Origin: Tanypteryx hageni
Lineage: Eukaryota > Arthropoda > Insecta > Odonata > Petaluridae
DNA length: 64,000 nt
Direction of reading: 5' to 3'
Assembly: GCA_028673005.1 (NCBI GenBank)
Contig: CM054116.1
Location: forward strand, 147,991,173-148,055,172
Shown: positions 11,211-23,020 of the stretch, one piece after another
How positions within the stretch are numbered: the stretch's first letter is position 1
Layout of the letters: each line of letters opens with the position of its first letter
Made by a program: the position numbers and the translations under genes
The notes under the pieces: model-generated
What the model saw: the letters and a program-made list of their open reading frames with translations, nothing else
Told to the model about the DNA's origin: nothing
Databases searched by the model: none

Positions 11211-12385
11211 TGTAAATAAAAATGTTTAGTACATCTTATAATGATAACAAAATTTATCTTACGTTTTTAAAATTCTGTATCATTCCTAATTTAAATAACT
11301 TAAAACAATTTTGGGGATATTATTAACTTGTCAACAATAATGGAAGCCTTCTCTTATTTTGTGTGTGATGCTCTCAGCTTGCAGTTATGGTGACGATTTA
11401 GAAAAGCAGGAACATATGCTTAAATAACATGCATATTATGTATAACATTTTGTGAATTAATTTTATTATAATAAATTAATTCCTTGGGAATTTGAGTATA
11501 TCATAATAGATACAAATTAGAGTTTTAAAACAATAATGAATACAATTTGAATGTTTTCATTCTTTCCTTAAGCAAGCACTAAAAATGCCACCAAATTCGT
11601 TTTGAAAAAAATAGTCTGATTCGATCGTTGAAATTCAAAATGCAGGACAAAGGAAGAAGCCAATAATTTTTTTTAATAATCTGAAATAAAGTTTGTGAAT
11701 GAGGGTGACAAGAATTTTGTTATAATAAACAGATGTGTATTTTGAAAGCAACATAGCTCTCAGGCAGATAACAAGGACTAATAATTTGGAGAGAATGAAT
11801 CGCAATAACACTTCAACTTCATCTGTAGTAAATACATCCTCCACATGTGATAGAGTGACATGCTCAGCCACTGGCAACTTAAAGCCTAGACTTAGTTGAC
11901 TAGGAGGGCGGAAGCGAGAGTGTCAAGATATAATATGTGAAATATCTATAACTGGTCAGAAAAATAAAGGTATTTCTGATTACATAGGGATGTGTCATAC
12001 AGGGTATTTTAAACAAATTTAATGAAATTGATTACACACTACAAAATACACATGTTCTATCCATATCAAATATTGGATGAAAAGTGAAGAGCTTGTATGT
12101 GTCAAAATTGAAGGTTACAGTGTGTCGTTTTTTGTAGGAGTGAAAAAAAGAGGAGAGGCAAGGATGTACCTGGGGGAGGGGTCCGGACAGTCATTTGTTG
12201 AATCTGCAATAACCATGCTACAAACTTGCTACATTGCCTCTTGCTACACTGCCATTAGCTGGTTAGGAGAACTAAAAATGTTATAAAAGTTTATATTATT
12301 TGAATTGGACTTTTATTTAATCAATTGCTGGAAATTGGTTTTTGGCCTCAGACCTCCCCCCAAAGTAAATTTCTGGGTACATGCA
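11211..12385. other. Unassigned region, possible 5' part of LINE C
   Basis: No confident gene is visible. Scattered protein-like words between about 11800 and 11960 may be the degraded start of the plus-strand LINE whose endonuclease begins near 12386. An open frame at 12077-12286 has no recognisable similarity and is probably chance. Confidence 0.3.
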
Positions 12386-12811
12386 TGAGGAGAGGCACCA
12401 TGATTTACATAAGAAATGATATTCATTTTGAACAAGTAGGTTATGTAAATACTCTACAAGAGGAAAATGTTTTTGAGGTAGTGGCCATATCCTTTGTACT
12501 GTGATATCATTGTAAAGAATTCCAGGTATGCCTAATGATAGTCTGTTTGATGCACTGCATTATGTCAGCAGTCTAGGTAAAAAAATGTTTTTAATGTATG
12601 ATATTAATGTTAATATTTTAGACACAAAGGCCCCCCACGTAAATTGTTTGTTAAATGTGTTATAAATCTTTGGCCTTAAACCAACAGTTTTCGAAAGTAC
12701 CAGGTATGCTAGTGAAGGATGTATCAGCAACATTTTTACAGATGCAGATACTTATATGCCATGTATGTTAACTTGTTTTAGCTCAGATCATAAGGGAATT
12801 TGTCTTCCAGT
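12386..12811 (+). pseudogene. LINE C endonuclease fragment
   Basis: Frame-shifted reading shows an apurinic endonuclease-like domain of a non-LTR element: RNDIHFEQVGYVNTLQEENVFEVVAISF near 12412-12505, and RYASEGCISNIFTDADTY with SDHKGI near 12705-12797, where the SDH motif is the conserved catalytic end of the domain. It is interrupted at 12812-12819 by the hAT2 insertion and resumes after 18323. Confidence 0.75.
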
Positions 12812-13203
12812 GAGTAGTGCAGGGGTGGCAAACCACTGACACGGGTGTCACAGAGTGACATGCCAAGGTCTTTAGCATGATACAGAAGAGTATTTGAAGT
12901 TCTAAGCTGTATGCGAAAATGGATGATGGTATGCAGGGAAAACAGGAAAACCCAAAAGAGTTTCTCTGCTCACCCATTGACATGGGTTTCTCCCAAGTGT
13001 TCCACTCTTTTCTCGAAAATGATCTCAATGGGGGCACACCCAGATGGTGCAAATAGCAGTTCAGTAGCGAAACAATAGCAGTGTCCTTTCACAGGATTAT
13101 CTGGTATCTTCACTTGGAAGGATGAGAACAATTAAGTGGATAAGGAGTAGATCATAAATCATCTTAAAGAATAATTGCCTATTAGTAGGAACACCATAAA
13201 AGA

Positions 13204-13608
13204 TTGAATTTTGCTTTTAAACAAAGACGTTACAAATCAACTACTAATGGATTTCAAATCTGCAGAAATGTTTTCCTTTGTTTGGATGAAAGTATGGATG
13301 CAACAGCACATGTGCAACTTGCGATTATTGTAAGATTCTCCTCTAAAAATACAATGAGGGATGAATTAGTTAAATTAATGGCATTGTCGGGAAAAACCAC
13401 AGAATGTGATATTATGAATGAATTAAAAAAGAATTTAAAAAAATGGGATCAACTTAAAAAATATTGTGTTGGTAACAACCGATGGAACTCCAAGTATGAT
13501 TGGCAAACATGTTGGATTTGTTCAATTACTTTCAAAATAAATTCAACGCCCTTTGCTTCAATTTCATTACATAATACACCAGAAACCACTTTGTGTAAAA
13601 AAGTTTAA
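13204..13608 (+). pseudogene. hAT2 transposase, upstream piece
   Basis: The reading frame resembles the core of GTF2I-repeat-protein-2-type hAT transposases: VFLCLDESMDATAHVQLAIIVRF carries the first candidate catalytic Asp, followed by a spacer and LKKWDQLKKY. The N-terminal zinc finger is not seen, and an internal deletion after WDQL is likely because the usual TTDGAPAM block is missing. The piece ends close to the hAT3 insertion. Confidence 0.7.
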
Positions 13609-13625
13609 ATTCACTTAGAAATGTG

Positions 13626-16383
13626 CAGTGGCGGCTCGTAGCTAAAATTAGTGGGGGTGCTGCTCCAGAAAATTTTTAGCCTTTGTTTTAAAATTGTGTA
13701 AAAGGAAAAAAACATGTATAAAAAGAAAATTTATTCAAGAACTTGATAAAATCTTAACAAAAAAAACCAAACATTTTTTACTTACTTTAACTTAAATTGT
13801 TACAGTTCAAGCTTGATCTATTCATTTAAAAATGAAATCCATTCTTCTTGTTTTAATTTGCGCAAAAAGTTCAATAATTTTCTCGTTGATCTCTGGATGA
13901 CAGTTGAGGAAATTTTTCTCCATTGAAAGTACTGCAAGCGCATTTAGTCTTTCCGAATTCATAGTGCTTCTTAAAAAAGTTTTTATTCTTTTCAATGTTG
14001 AAAAGCAGCGCTCTGCCTCTGATGTAGTCATGGGAATTGTCAAGAGGATTTTTATCAGTTTCGTAATTTCACTAAAAACATCATCTAGATTATTTTCCAA
14101 GATAAATTTCAGCAGCTCAATTAATTTGCAATATTCATGAATATCAGTTATACAATAGAATACTTTTAGTTCAGTTTCAAGCTTTTCTTTGGTCAGTACT
14201 ATCTCTTTTGTGGGATGTTCATTCTTAAATCTAGTGAAGCATTTATTGTTGAACAATTTAGCAGCTACTAAGTGTTTAGTGGAAGAATATATGTCCATTA
14301 TATCAACACATATATAGTCACACACTTCCTTAGCTTCTGCCATGAGTGTCTTTGAAGGATTCTCACAGTACTTTGAGTTTCTCAATTCTAAAATAGCAGT
14401 TTTGAAATTTGTTATATATTCATTAACTTTAAACACACTAATTTCTCGAGATTGCATTTGGTTGTAAATTATTTCAACATGAGGCATAATCTGATGAAAA
14501 AGCTCTAACCAAAACTTGAAATTATCATCATTCAGGTATTTTAAAATTCCTGCTGCTTCTGCAATGGTTTGATCTGCATTTGATGTTGACTGAATTTCAG
14601 TAAGGCAGTTTTTTAAAGGTTGCAAATTTTCATGAACTCTGTTTATGCTCCGTATGTTGAAATTCCACCTTGTAGAGGATGGACGTGGAATGCTGACGTC
14701 CATATGTTTCTTGAGAATGGACACACGTTGTGGTGATCTTGAAAAGAATGTTGGAATAGCCAGAATGTTAGAGAAAAATATTCTTGCGTTTCGTGTATTA
14801 CTTGCTGCATTTCTCATTATTAAATTAAGTTGATGTGCATAACAGTGAATGAAATGTGCATTACTATAAACTGCTTTTATTTTTGCTTGAACTCCTGCTT
14901 TTTTGCCTTTCATGACATTTGCACCATCAAATGTCTGAGCTATCACTTTTTGTCCATTTCCTTGAAGGATTATGTCCAATTGTTCTAAAATACGTTTTGA
15001 TATGCCATCTGCAGTTTGATTTTCTGGAATAAAGAATCCCCAAAAACGCTCAAATATTTCTTCATTCAATACGTACCGTAGAACAAGGACCATTTGAGTG
15101 TGTTCCGAAACATCTGTTGTGTCATCAGCCATGACAGCTACAAAGGAAGCTTTTCTAATTTCCGTCCTTATCTCCTCATGGTATATTTGTAGCAGGCAGT
15201 CAAGTATCTCATTCTGAATGGTCTTAGAAACACCTTTGAAGACTGCACTGGTTTCTAAGTGATTCTTCAAATCTGAATCTAATTTAGATGCAAAATTTAC
15301 TAATCCTCTAAATACCCCTGGATTTACTGAATCGTCTTTTTCATCATGTCCACGTAAGGGAGTTTCAAATTTTCCACAAAAGTAAATGCAGTCTATTATT
15401 TTGGACAAAATTTCATGGTTCTTTTTAACTTTTATATTATGCTCATTGATTGAAAGTCTGTATGCCTCACTAAGTTTCTCCTTAATACTTACGGTTCCTA
15501 AAAGTGACAGTGAAACAACATTATCAACGTGCTTCTTTGACTTCTCATGCTTTTCAGTTTTTTCTTTCATTTTGTTTATATTTCTAAAACCATCTTTTGT
15601 CCACGGTACATCACCTCCAAACAGCAAACACGGGAAGCAAAACTGCATTTTTTACTTCACAGCCGCAAAGCCAACTTTTCCATTGGTACCATTCAGAATT
15701 AAAGCTACGAATATATTTCTTGTTGTTGCTTTTGCCTGGCTGAGATATTAGAATATCAGGTGTTGAACGACCTCTTTTCTTAACTGTAACTTTCTCATGG
15801 AGAGATAGCTGTGAAAACTTAAGCTGTTGAAGTTCACTTACAGTCACAGAACTTATTTCTTGGGGATGCAAGGCCATGGTTAAAGTTTTCTGTTAAATAA
15901 AAGAACTGAAAAAAAATGAATCAAATAGAATAGCTGGAAGCAGAATAATAATCTAATTCTACACTTTATCATATTCAAGAATATGGTACACGGTTTTTAA
16001 GTACAACACACGCTGAGTAAAAAAAATCTTCCTTCCACCATCACGCCAGAGCCGGCACTGCGAGAGCAACAGTGCTCTCTCTACCTGGCAGTCCCGCCTT
16101 TCTCCCCACCCCCCCTCCTATGTGCGCATGCGCACAACAGTCAAACACCACGTCGCTGGTACTGTGAAGCGCACAGTTACATACAAAGATTTTTGTATCT
16201 TTTTCATAAACTGGGGGATGGCTACTGAAGTACTGACATTAAGCTTAAGGAATATATATTGTACTACAAAAATAAAGAAAGAATTAAAGAAAAAAGGACT
16301 CATTATATTAAATGTTATCGATAATATCAAGTGGAAATAGGGGGTGCTGCAGTTCCGCAGTGCCTATACACGAGCCGCCACTG
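13626..16383. mobile_element. hAT3: near-intact 2.76-kb hAT, 14-bp TIRs
   Basis: The TIRs are a perfect 14-bp pair, CAGTGGCGGCTCGT and its reverse complement, and the element is flanked by a perfect 8-bp duplication, GAAATGTG, at 13618-13625 and 16384-16391. Inside is a minus-strand transposase gene (13822-15877) with one visible frameshift. The host sequence on either side is hAT2 transposase. Perfect TSD, perfect TIR and an almost open gene point to a comparatively recent insertion. Confidence 0.92.
13822..15877 (-). pseudogene. hAT3 transposase (ZMYM-type), one frameshift
   Basis: The gene opens with ATG at 15877 and ends with TGA at 13822-13824, about 685 codons. A TTF-type zinc region ends at CFPCLLFGG, where the frame changes by 1 nt beside an A-run near 15645-15655; from there 608 residues are open. 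In that segment candidate catalytic Asp residues are in MADDTTDVSE (175/176) and FDGANVMKG (241), a TRW motif is at 326-328, and the hATC motif SEAERCFSTLKRIKTFLR is at 543-560. CYAHQLNLI at 269-277 is also typical of the family. The protein cuts and joins hAT3 ends in the nucleus. The single frameshift lies in a homopolymer and could be an assembly error; otherwise the element is recently dead. I call it pseudogene for that reason only. Confidence 0.88.
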
Positions 16384-16403
16384 GAAATGTGATTTCTGTA
16401 GTG

Positions 16404-17772
16404 AACAAAAATTGTTAATTTTATTACTGCTTGTGCTCTTAATAAACGAGAGTTTTCAAAACTTTTAGATGAGGTTGAATCTTAATATTCAGGATTACTT
16501 ATGTACAATAGTGTCCGATGCTTGTGTCGCGCTCAAGTTTTGAACTGCTTTGTTAGTGCCTTACACGAAGTAAGATTGTTTTTAGAGGACAGAGAGCAAG
16601 ATTTTCCAAAGTTTACAGATAAGAACTGGTTAAATTATTGAATGTTTTTTGCGATTTCAATGAACTAAATGTAAAACTTCAAGGTCAGGAGCATATTAAC
16701 ACTTTTGAGAAGCTTGAAGTATTTGAAAAGGATTTGACGACTGATAATTTAAAGTACTTTCCATCACTTAAGAAGCATCTTGCAACATCGCCTTTTTTCA
16801 TTGATAATGGCAAAAATAAGATTGATATTTTGAAAAAGTATGCCTATTTAACCCGGGAGTAGTCGCATGGGGTATTTAAATACCCCACGCTTATAATTAG
16901 TTCTGGCATTTCATACTAGATCACAGTAGCTTGCTGTGCCTTTCTATACCTTTCAAGGACATCCTAACCAAAAATTTTCAAACCATTTTGATATGATCCC
17001 CTATTCCTTCATGCTGCAATTATCAAATTCCTATCTGAATGCAAATAAAGATTTTAATACCAATGTAATTTTTTGGTTCAGAGATAATGTAGGAGTCATC
17101 TCAGCATATAACTTCAACAAAACATTTACTACAAATTTTACTATTAAAAAATTATTTTTGGGGTAATGAAATACCCCATGCGACCATAGATGGAACAAAA
17201 ACCAGCGCAACTTCTGAAGGGTTAATAGGAGATACAAATAAAATATTTATGGAAAGATTTGATCAATTTCTTGAAGTGGAGACAACATTAAAATTCATGA
17301 TATTTCCACATACGATCAAATTTGAAGACCTTCAATTGACTTTCTTCAAATGGCTTGACATCAATAATTTAGAAATGGAATTAATTGAGTTTCAAACAGT
17401 TTTGTATGGAGCAATAAATTCATGGTGCTAAATGTTAAGTTAGGGAAAAGTTACAATGACAATGAATGGACTGAGAAATTATCAGAAGAAATGAGAGTTG
17501 TGAATTTAATTCTCTCAGAATGGAACTCTTTACCTGATTCATTTATGGCAATGAAAAAATTAGCAAAAGCTCTTTTAACAATGCTTGGATCAACATATGC
17601 TTGTGAACAGTTATTTTCTTCTATGAATTTTATCAAATCTAATACCAGAAATCGCCTTGGCAATGATTTAACTGATGCATGTGTAGGATTGAAATCCACA
17701 AATTACACTCCACGAATCGATACTTGGGCATCAACTAGACAACAAAAAGTGTCACACAGACAAAATATGTGA
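16404..17772 (+). pseudogene. hAT2 transposase, downstream piece
   Basis: After hAT3 the GTF2IRD2-like transposase resumes: SVRCLCRAQVLNCFVSALHEVRLFL near 16510-16595, then DFNELNVKLQGQEHINTF near 16655-16720. A TTAA-flanked MITE (16852-17221) interrupts it after KKYAYL; the frame continues after the MITE with IGDTNKIFMERFDQFL from 17224. The hATC region STYACEQLFSSMNFIKSNTR is near 17589-17650, with the stop at 17772. Two or more frame changes (near 16638 and 17431) make it non-coding. Confidence 0.78.
16852..17221. mobile_element. piggyBac-type MITE, TTAA target
   Basis: A 370-bp non-coding insertion starts CCC and ends GGG and is bounded by TTAA at 16848-16851 and 17222-17225, the exact pattern of piggyBac elements. 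Inner inverted motifs GTCGCATGGGGTATTT near 16862 and, reversed, near 17168-17184 support this. Taking it out with one TTAA leaves a continuous transposase frame, so the borders are secure. It carries no transposase and would depend on an autonomous relative. Confidence 0.88.
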
Positions 17773-18323
17773 GTAGGAAAATAGTCCATTTTGTTAACAG
17801 TTATAATAATGAATATTTCATTTAATTATTTATATTTTTTGTCTTGCAAGAATGTACATGTCTTTTGTATTAAATTTGTATCATATTTATTATCTTCATT
17901 GTTATTAAATTAGGTAAAAATAAAGTCCATTTACGATCATTATTATAATTACTAGAATAAAAGCCTTTGCAAAAGAATGTGAAGGAATATAAAATTATTT
18001 CCATAGATATTGTTGTAGATGTAAATAATTTAGTCGTGTTTATTATGTCAGAATTTGTTTGAAAATTCACCATAATTTTCAAAGAAAAATGGTGTAAATT
18101 ATTCGAAATATTTAAAAGAATAATTTTTCAATATTTTATCTTTGGACAACAACAGTTTATTTAATGCTATTTAATTGTAAATGACAAAAAACATTAGAAT
18201 GGTTGAACTAATAGTCGCTAAGTATTTGGAATTTACAATGTGACATGCGAAACATTTTTTGTAAAGTTAGATGATACAATGTGACACGCTCATTGAAAAA
18301 GGTTCGCCATTCCTCGAGTAGTG

Positions 18324-18925
18324 TAAGTGGTACTAAAGATAGTAAAGAAGAATTTTGGTCTAGAGACATAAATAATCCCCTTCTCAGGGACAGGTTCTTC
18401 CTTGAACTTTCCAAAGTAGACTGGATAGCTCTAACAGTGCCATATGACCTGCAGGAGGCTTTTGAGACCTGGGAAATATTTTTGGGATTAATCAACCATA
18501 TCATTCCATAAAAATATAGAAATAGGACAACTAAAAAGAAAAGGGATAAACTTAGATTTCGTAAAGAACTACAGATCCATAGAAATAGGCTCCATTACTT
18601 ATTGGACCTCAGGTCTTATAGAGTTGATCTTCATTTGGGTTCTGAAATTAAAAAGGTTAGGAAAGAATACAAGTGTGAACTAAGAAAATCCTAATTATCA
18701 AGGAGCAATCACAGAATACTGTAGTCATCAAACTATTCCATGGCAATTTGGAACATAATTAAGGAATGTAGAGGTGAAAACACAAAGAATGTCACATTCT
18801 GAAATTTCTGCAAACATTTCTAATGACTTTTTGCAAATGCTCCTAAGGAAGTATGTAATTAGTAATATAGGCAGAAGCGATATTGTATTCAATGACTTCC
18901 TTGGTAAGGCCAAGAAAGTACATAT
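18324..18925 (+). pseudogene. LINE C, endonuclease-RT linker fragment
   Basis: This plus-strand stretch continues the LINE interrupted by hAT2. It reads KEEFWSRDINNPLLRDRFFLELSKVDWIAL and FETWEIFLGLINHIIP (18340-18510), the linker typical between endonuclease and RT, then a basic block (KKKRDKLRFRKELQIHR) and KYVISNIGRSDIVFNDFLGK up to about 18916. It stops where the minus-strand LINE B tail begins. Confidence 0.72.
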
Positions 18926-19052
18926 TTATTTATTTATTGGTCCAGGGATCATACATTCAGATGACATAGGACAATGTACAGTGAGCTAACACTAAAAGTG
19001 AACTACAAAAATGCAAACAAAAAAATAATATAAAATTGGCTGTCATACATAA

Positions 19053-21910
19053 TTACAATAACCTATCATTTAAATATTCATTAACAGAATAGTACATTTT
19101 ACCTTGTAAAAACCTTTTCACCTTTGTTTTAAAGGAATCATAGTTTTGGATAAGTTTAAGTTCTGGAGGAAGTTTATTAAAAAGTCTGATTCCCATTTCT
19201 CTAGGTCCTAATTTTATAGTTTTAGTCCTTATTGAATTAAAATGCAGATCATATTGTCCTCTAGTGAGGTAGTGATGATGGTCAGAATTAACTGGGAAAT
19301 CATTTAAGTTATTTTTCACAAACAGCAGTAATGACAGAATATAAATACATGGGAAGCTTCAAAGTCATCAAAATGGGCCTTGAAGGAGAGCCATATGGTT
19401 TCCATGAGATGATTCTAACTGCTCTTTTCTGCATCTTGAAGATTCTGATGGAATGAGATGAAGAACCCCAGAAGATAATACTGTATGTGATATGGGAATA
19501 AAATTCGCCATAATATAGATTCAAGAGGACATCTGTACTAATTGTTTCTCTCAGTTGCCTAATCAGGTAACATGTAGAGCTTAGCTTATGAGATAAAATG
19601 TCAATGTGTGATTCCCAAGAAATATTAGCATTTAGGTGAACACCAAGAAATTTGCTAGTAGAGACTTGTTGGATGGATTTTTGATCAATTTTTATTAACA
19701 GACTTTGTTTTACTATGTGAGAAATGGATCATTTGGGATTTTTGTACATTAAGATTTAAGAGGTTATCTTGACACCAGTTGCTAAGATGGAGACTAACTA
19801 GTTTTGAGTTGTGAATAAGGCTGTTGCGTGATGAGGCAGAAAGTATAATGTTGGTATCATCAGCATATAAAAGCAATTTTGCACCTTCTATTTCATTAAA
19901 AGTGAATGCAAGATCGTTAATGTATATTAAGAATAGGACAGGCCCCAAAATAGATCCTTGGGGAATACCTAATGAGTTAGTTTTATAGTTGGAGGAATAT
20001 CTCACACCTTTCACGTTAAGAGTAACAGCTTGGGAATGGTTTTGTAGATAGGATCTTATCCAATTATTGGGGACCCCTCTGACTCCAAGTCTTTCTAGTT
20101 TAACCATGAGATGACTATGATTGACATGATCAAATGCTTTAGAAAAATTGAAAAATAAGCATAGGGTTTCTTGCTTTCGATCAAGTGAGGACAAAATATA
20201 GTCAATAGCGTGATATATTGCTGATGTAGTTGACCTTCCTTGTCTGAAACCATGCTGACATGTGGACAGCAAGTGATGTTTTTCCAAGAAGGAAATTAGT
20301 TGTTTATAAAAGACTTTTTCAAAAACTTTGGAGAAGATATTCTGTATTGTTATGGGCCTATAATTATTCAGGTCATTTGTACAAACTTTGTTTTTATAAA
20401 TGGGAACTATTTTAGAAACTTTTAGAGAAGAGGGAAATATACCAAGTTTCAATGATTCATTTATCAGAAATAAGAGAGGAAGTTTTATGAAGTCATAGCA
20501 AAGAAAGATGATTTTACCCGGAATTTCATCAGGGCCAGTACAATTTTTTGGTCTAATTTAGAAATAATTAGCTTTAGTTCCGATTCTAGGCAAGGTCGAA
20601 TAAAGAATGAGTTAGGAATGTTTGGGAGAGAACCTGCATGAGTACTTAAAATTGGAGGTGGTGTGGAATCTATTGTGAAAAATTGATTGAAATAATTGGC
20701 AAGAGTTGAATAATTTTGAAGGGAGTTATTTGAAGGGTCCTAAATTTTTGGTAGAGGATGAACTGGGGATTTTCCTTTGCTAGCATTAATAATGTCCCAT
20801 GAGGCCTTGGATTTATTATCCGCTGCAAGTATCCTGTTATTGTTGTAAGTTTTTTTTGTAGTTGCAAGGAGTTTCCGATATTGCTTTTTGAGAGTTTTGT
20901 ATTGGTCATGTAATTCAGCATCATTGAATAGTTTGACCGATACTGCAAGGTCTTTGAGGAAGGAGGAGAAGCTGCGTATTTCATTTGTGATTCATGGTTT
21001 ACTCTTTGCTTTGCATTGGGTTTTCCTAAGTGTTAAGGAAATACTAGATTAAAATAATATTCGAAGCAGCTGTGGAATTGTTGTAAGCTATCATCAAAAG
21101 AGACAGCATTATAAACATTTCACCAGGTTTCAGATTGGAGCATTGATTGAAGCTTAAGTACATTTCTTTCTGAAAAAACATTTTTATAATAAGATTTGAC
21201 TGCAGGTGTTGAGTTAAGTTTGATGGTAGATATTATAGGGAGATGGTCAGAAATGTCAGAGCTAATGACTTTTGTGTTGATATTACTGATATTGGTAAGC
21301 ATGTTGTCAATTCAAGTTTGGGATTTTGAGGAAATCCTTGTAAGATTTAAGGCAGTTATTTTTACATTAAATGAATTAATGAGGTCAATAAACTCATTTT
21401 TAGCATTAGAATTTTCAAGCAGATTGCAGTTAAAATCACCTGTAATAATAATATTTGGACTGTGTATTGAGTTATGAATTAATTTCAAGAGGCATGAAAG
21501 TTTATCTAGGAACACATTGAAATCACCAAGTGGGGAGCGGTATATCGATAGGACAAGAAAAGATAAGTGAGTGACAGTGACGCTAGTAACACAAGATTCA
21601 AACACTTTATCTTCATTTAGGAATTTATATGAAAAATTGATGGGATCATGACTTAAGTTACAACTAAAAAAATTACAACACCATCATTCTTAAAATTAGA
21701 GCGAAAGAATATTTCAGCAATATAATAACCTGGAAGACATATTGAATTTAATTCTAGGGGCTTTAACCAATGTTCATTTACACACAGAATATCAGGCTTA
21801 TAAGAATTCGTTAACAGTTCTAATTCTAATATCTTATTTCTTAAACATTGGATATTAATATGCAGAATAGTTAAGTCAGAGTATGTGGTAGGAATTGACC
21901 CACCCTTCAC
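19053..21910 (-). pseudogene. LINE B ORF2 (endonuclease + reverse transcriptase)
   Basis: Reading from 21910 downwards: LHINIQCLRNKI and LCVNEHWL mark the endonuclease start, SIYRSPLGDF and IIITGDFNCNLL its middle (21312-21605), and SDISDHLPI its SDH end (about 21255). The RT domain at 20452-19685 shows VPIYKNK, NYRPITIQNIFSKVFEKV, HGFRQGRSTTSAI, FDHVNHSHL, IPQGSILGPVLFLIYINDL and the catalytic LLYADDTNIIL. The C-terminal HHHYLTRGQYDLH and GIRLFNKLPPEL are at 19053-19319. At least five frame breaks (near 21650, 21310, 20990, 20460 and 19320) make it inactive, though the RT block itself is open for 255 codons. Confidence 0.85.
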
Positions 21911-21928
21911 TTCAGTGCAGTTTCCTAG

Positions 21929-23015
21929 TCACTTCGTTTTAGGCTTTGCAACACTAGTTTTTGAGCATGTAGTGATTTTCCTGTATGATGTTTGGTCATC
22001 ACAAGAGGGTAGGCGGGAGTTAATGCACGGGATGTTTGGTTTGTCACTGGTTGTGGGAGATTGAGGGGTAATTTGAGAGTTAACTTCGGTAGGTGTGCGA
22101 TCCTGTGAAGCGATTTTGGGAAACATAAAACGATTCACAATTACGCCATGGGGCCACTGAGATGGATCTATTAGTTTTTCAAATAAGGTAGAGTCCACAC
22201 CAATTTTGAACGCGCAATACGCACTCTTTCCCATCACTTGTTCACATGATTGACACTCAATGTTGAGTTGTGTTTTTACGTGGTTTGTAACATGATTTGC
22301 AGACATGCTTGCATCAAGACGGCCAACATACACATATGCAATATGTTTGGCTGCTCTAAGGCTACTTACGGAGTCAGATACGTTTGCAGTACCAATGACA
22401 AATTTCTGTCTTCTCCTTTTGTTTACGACCTGTATGAAGTCGGTAGGCTCGTCTGGCTCTGATGCGGATATCAGAGGATTGACCAGGTTGGTTTTCTTGG
22501 CAGCAGTTGTCAGGATAGGTGAGGAGTTTACTGGAGCATCCGAGTTGTAGGCAGCAGGTGATGGAACCAGTGATTTTGGGTATTCCGTTGGACTGGTAGT
22601 GACATCGGGAGGTCGGTGTGAGATTGAAGACGATGACTCGGAACGGGAGCCGTCGAGCGCAGGAGATTTTTCCAAGATAGTATTATTGGAATGTGGAGCA
22701 CTATCGAGGGTTACTTTTTTTGCAACTGCAGATCGGATTGGCTTCTGACTGTTTTTTAAAGTAGTTATTTCACTCTTAAGGTTTTCAATATCCGCCGCCA
22801 TCTTGGCTAAAACGCCTATGTTTTGGGTACGGCATAATAAACACTTCCAGAAAATGGAATTGCAGTCATTTAAGGCCAAAATAATATTATCACTCAAGCC
22901 AGTGCAGTTAGAGTGAAAAATATATTCATAGGAACAGCAGGATATAAATTTATCTGGGCTTAGTATGAGTTTTTTCGCAGGAGTAACAAATGCTAGTTTC
23001 ACTTGTGGACGCCAT
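21929..23015 (-). pseudogene. LINE B ORF1 (PHD-like finger, RNA-binding type)
   Basis: ORF1 probably began at ATG 23015-23013 (MASTSETSICYSCEK), where the first C-x2-C pair of a PHD-like finger sits. A frameshift near 22965 then separates it from the long frame that continues CCSYEYIFHSNC and WKCLLC, completing the finger. A coiled-coil-like stretch (residues near IENLKSEITTLK), a Ser/Pro-rich linker and a C-terminal domain with WPHGVIVNRFMFP follow. Such ORF1 proteins coat LINE RNA. The stop is at 21929. Confidence 0.78.
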
Positions 23016-23020
23016 ATTGG

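Larger units (their letters stand above)
12820..18315. mobile_element. hAT2: 5.5-kb composite hAT with 8-bp TSD
   Basis: A perfect 8-bp duplication, GAGTAGTG, flanks the element at 12812-12819 and 18316-18323. The ends are CAGGGGTGGCAAACC and, reversed, GAGGAATGGCGAACC (11 of 15 matching). The plus-strand transposase is a pseudogene of the GTF2IRD2/FAM200 type in pieces at 13204-13608 and 16404-17772. The element has been enlarged by two later insertions, hAT3 at 13626-16383 and a piggyBac-type MITE at 16852-17221; without them it would be about 2.35 kb. It lies inside LINE C. Confidence 0.87.
18926..23020 (-). mobile_element. LINE B: near full-length non-LTR element
   Basis: A minus-strand non-LTR retrotransposon of about 4.1 kb runs from a 5' end near 23020 to a 3' end near 18926, where the tail is a run of AAAT units. 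It has ORF1 (PHD-like finger protein) and ORF2 (endonuclease, RT). Domain order, the WPHGV motif in ORF1 and the ORF2 C-terminus place it in the jockey/CR1-like LINE group; I cannot fix the clade. It interrupts the plus-strand LINE C. I did not find a clear target duplication. Confidence 0.8.
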
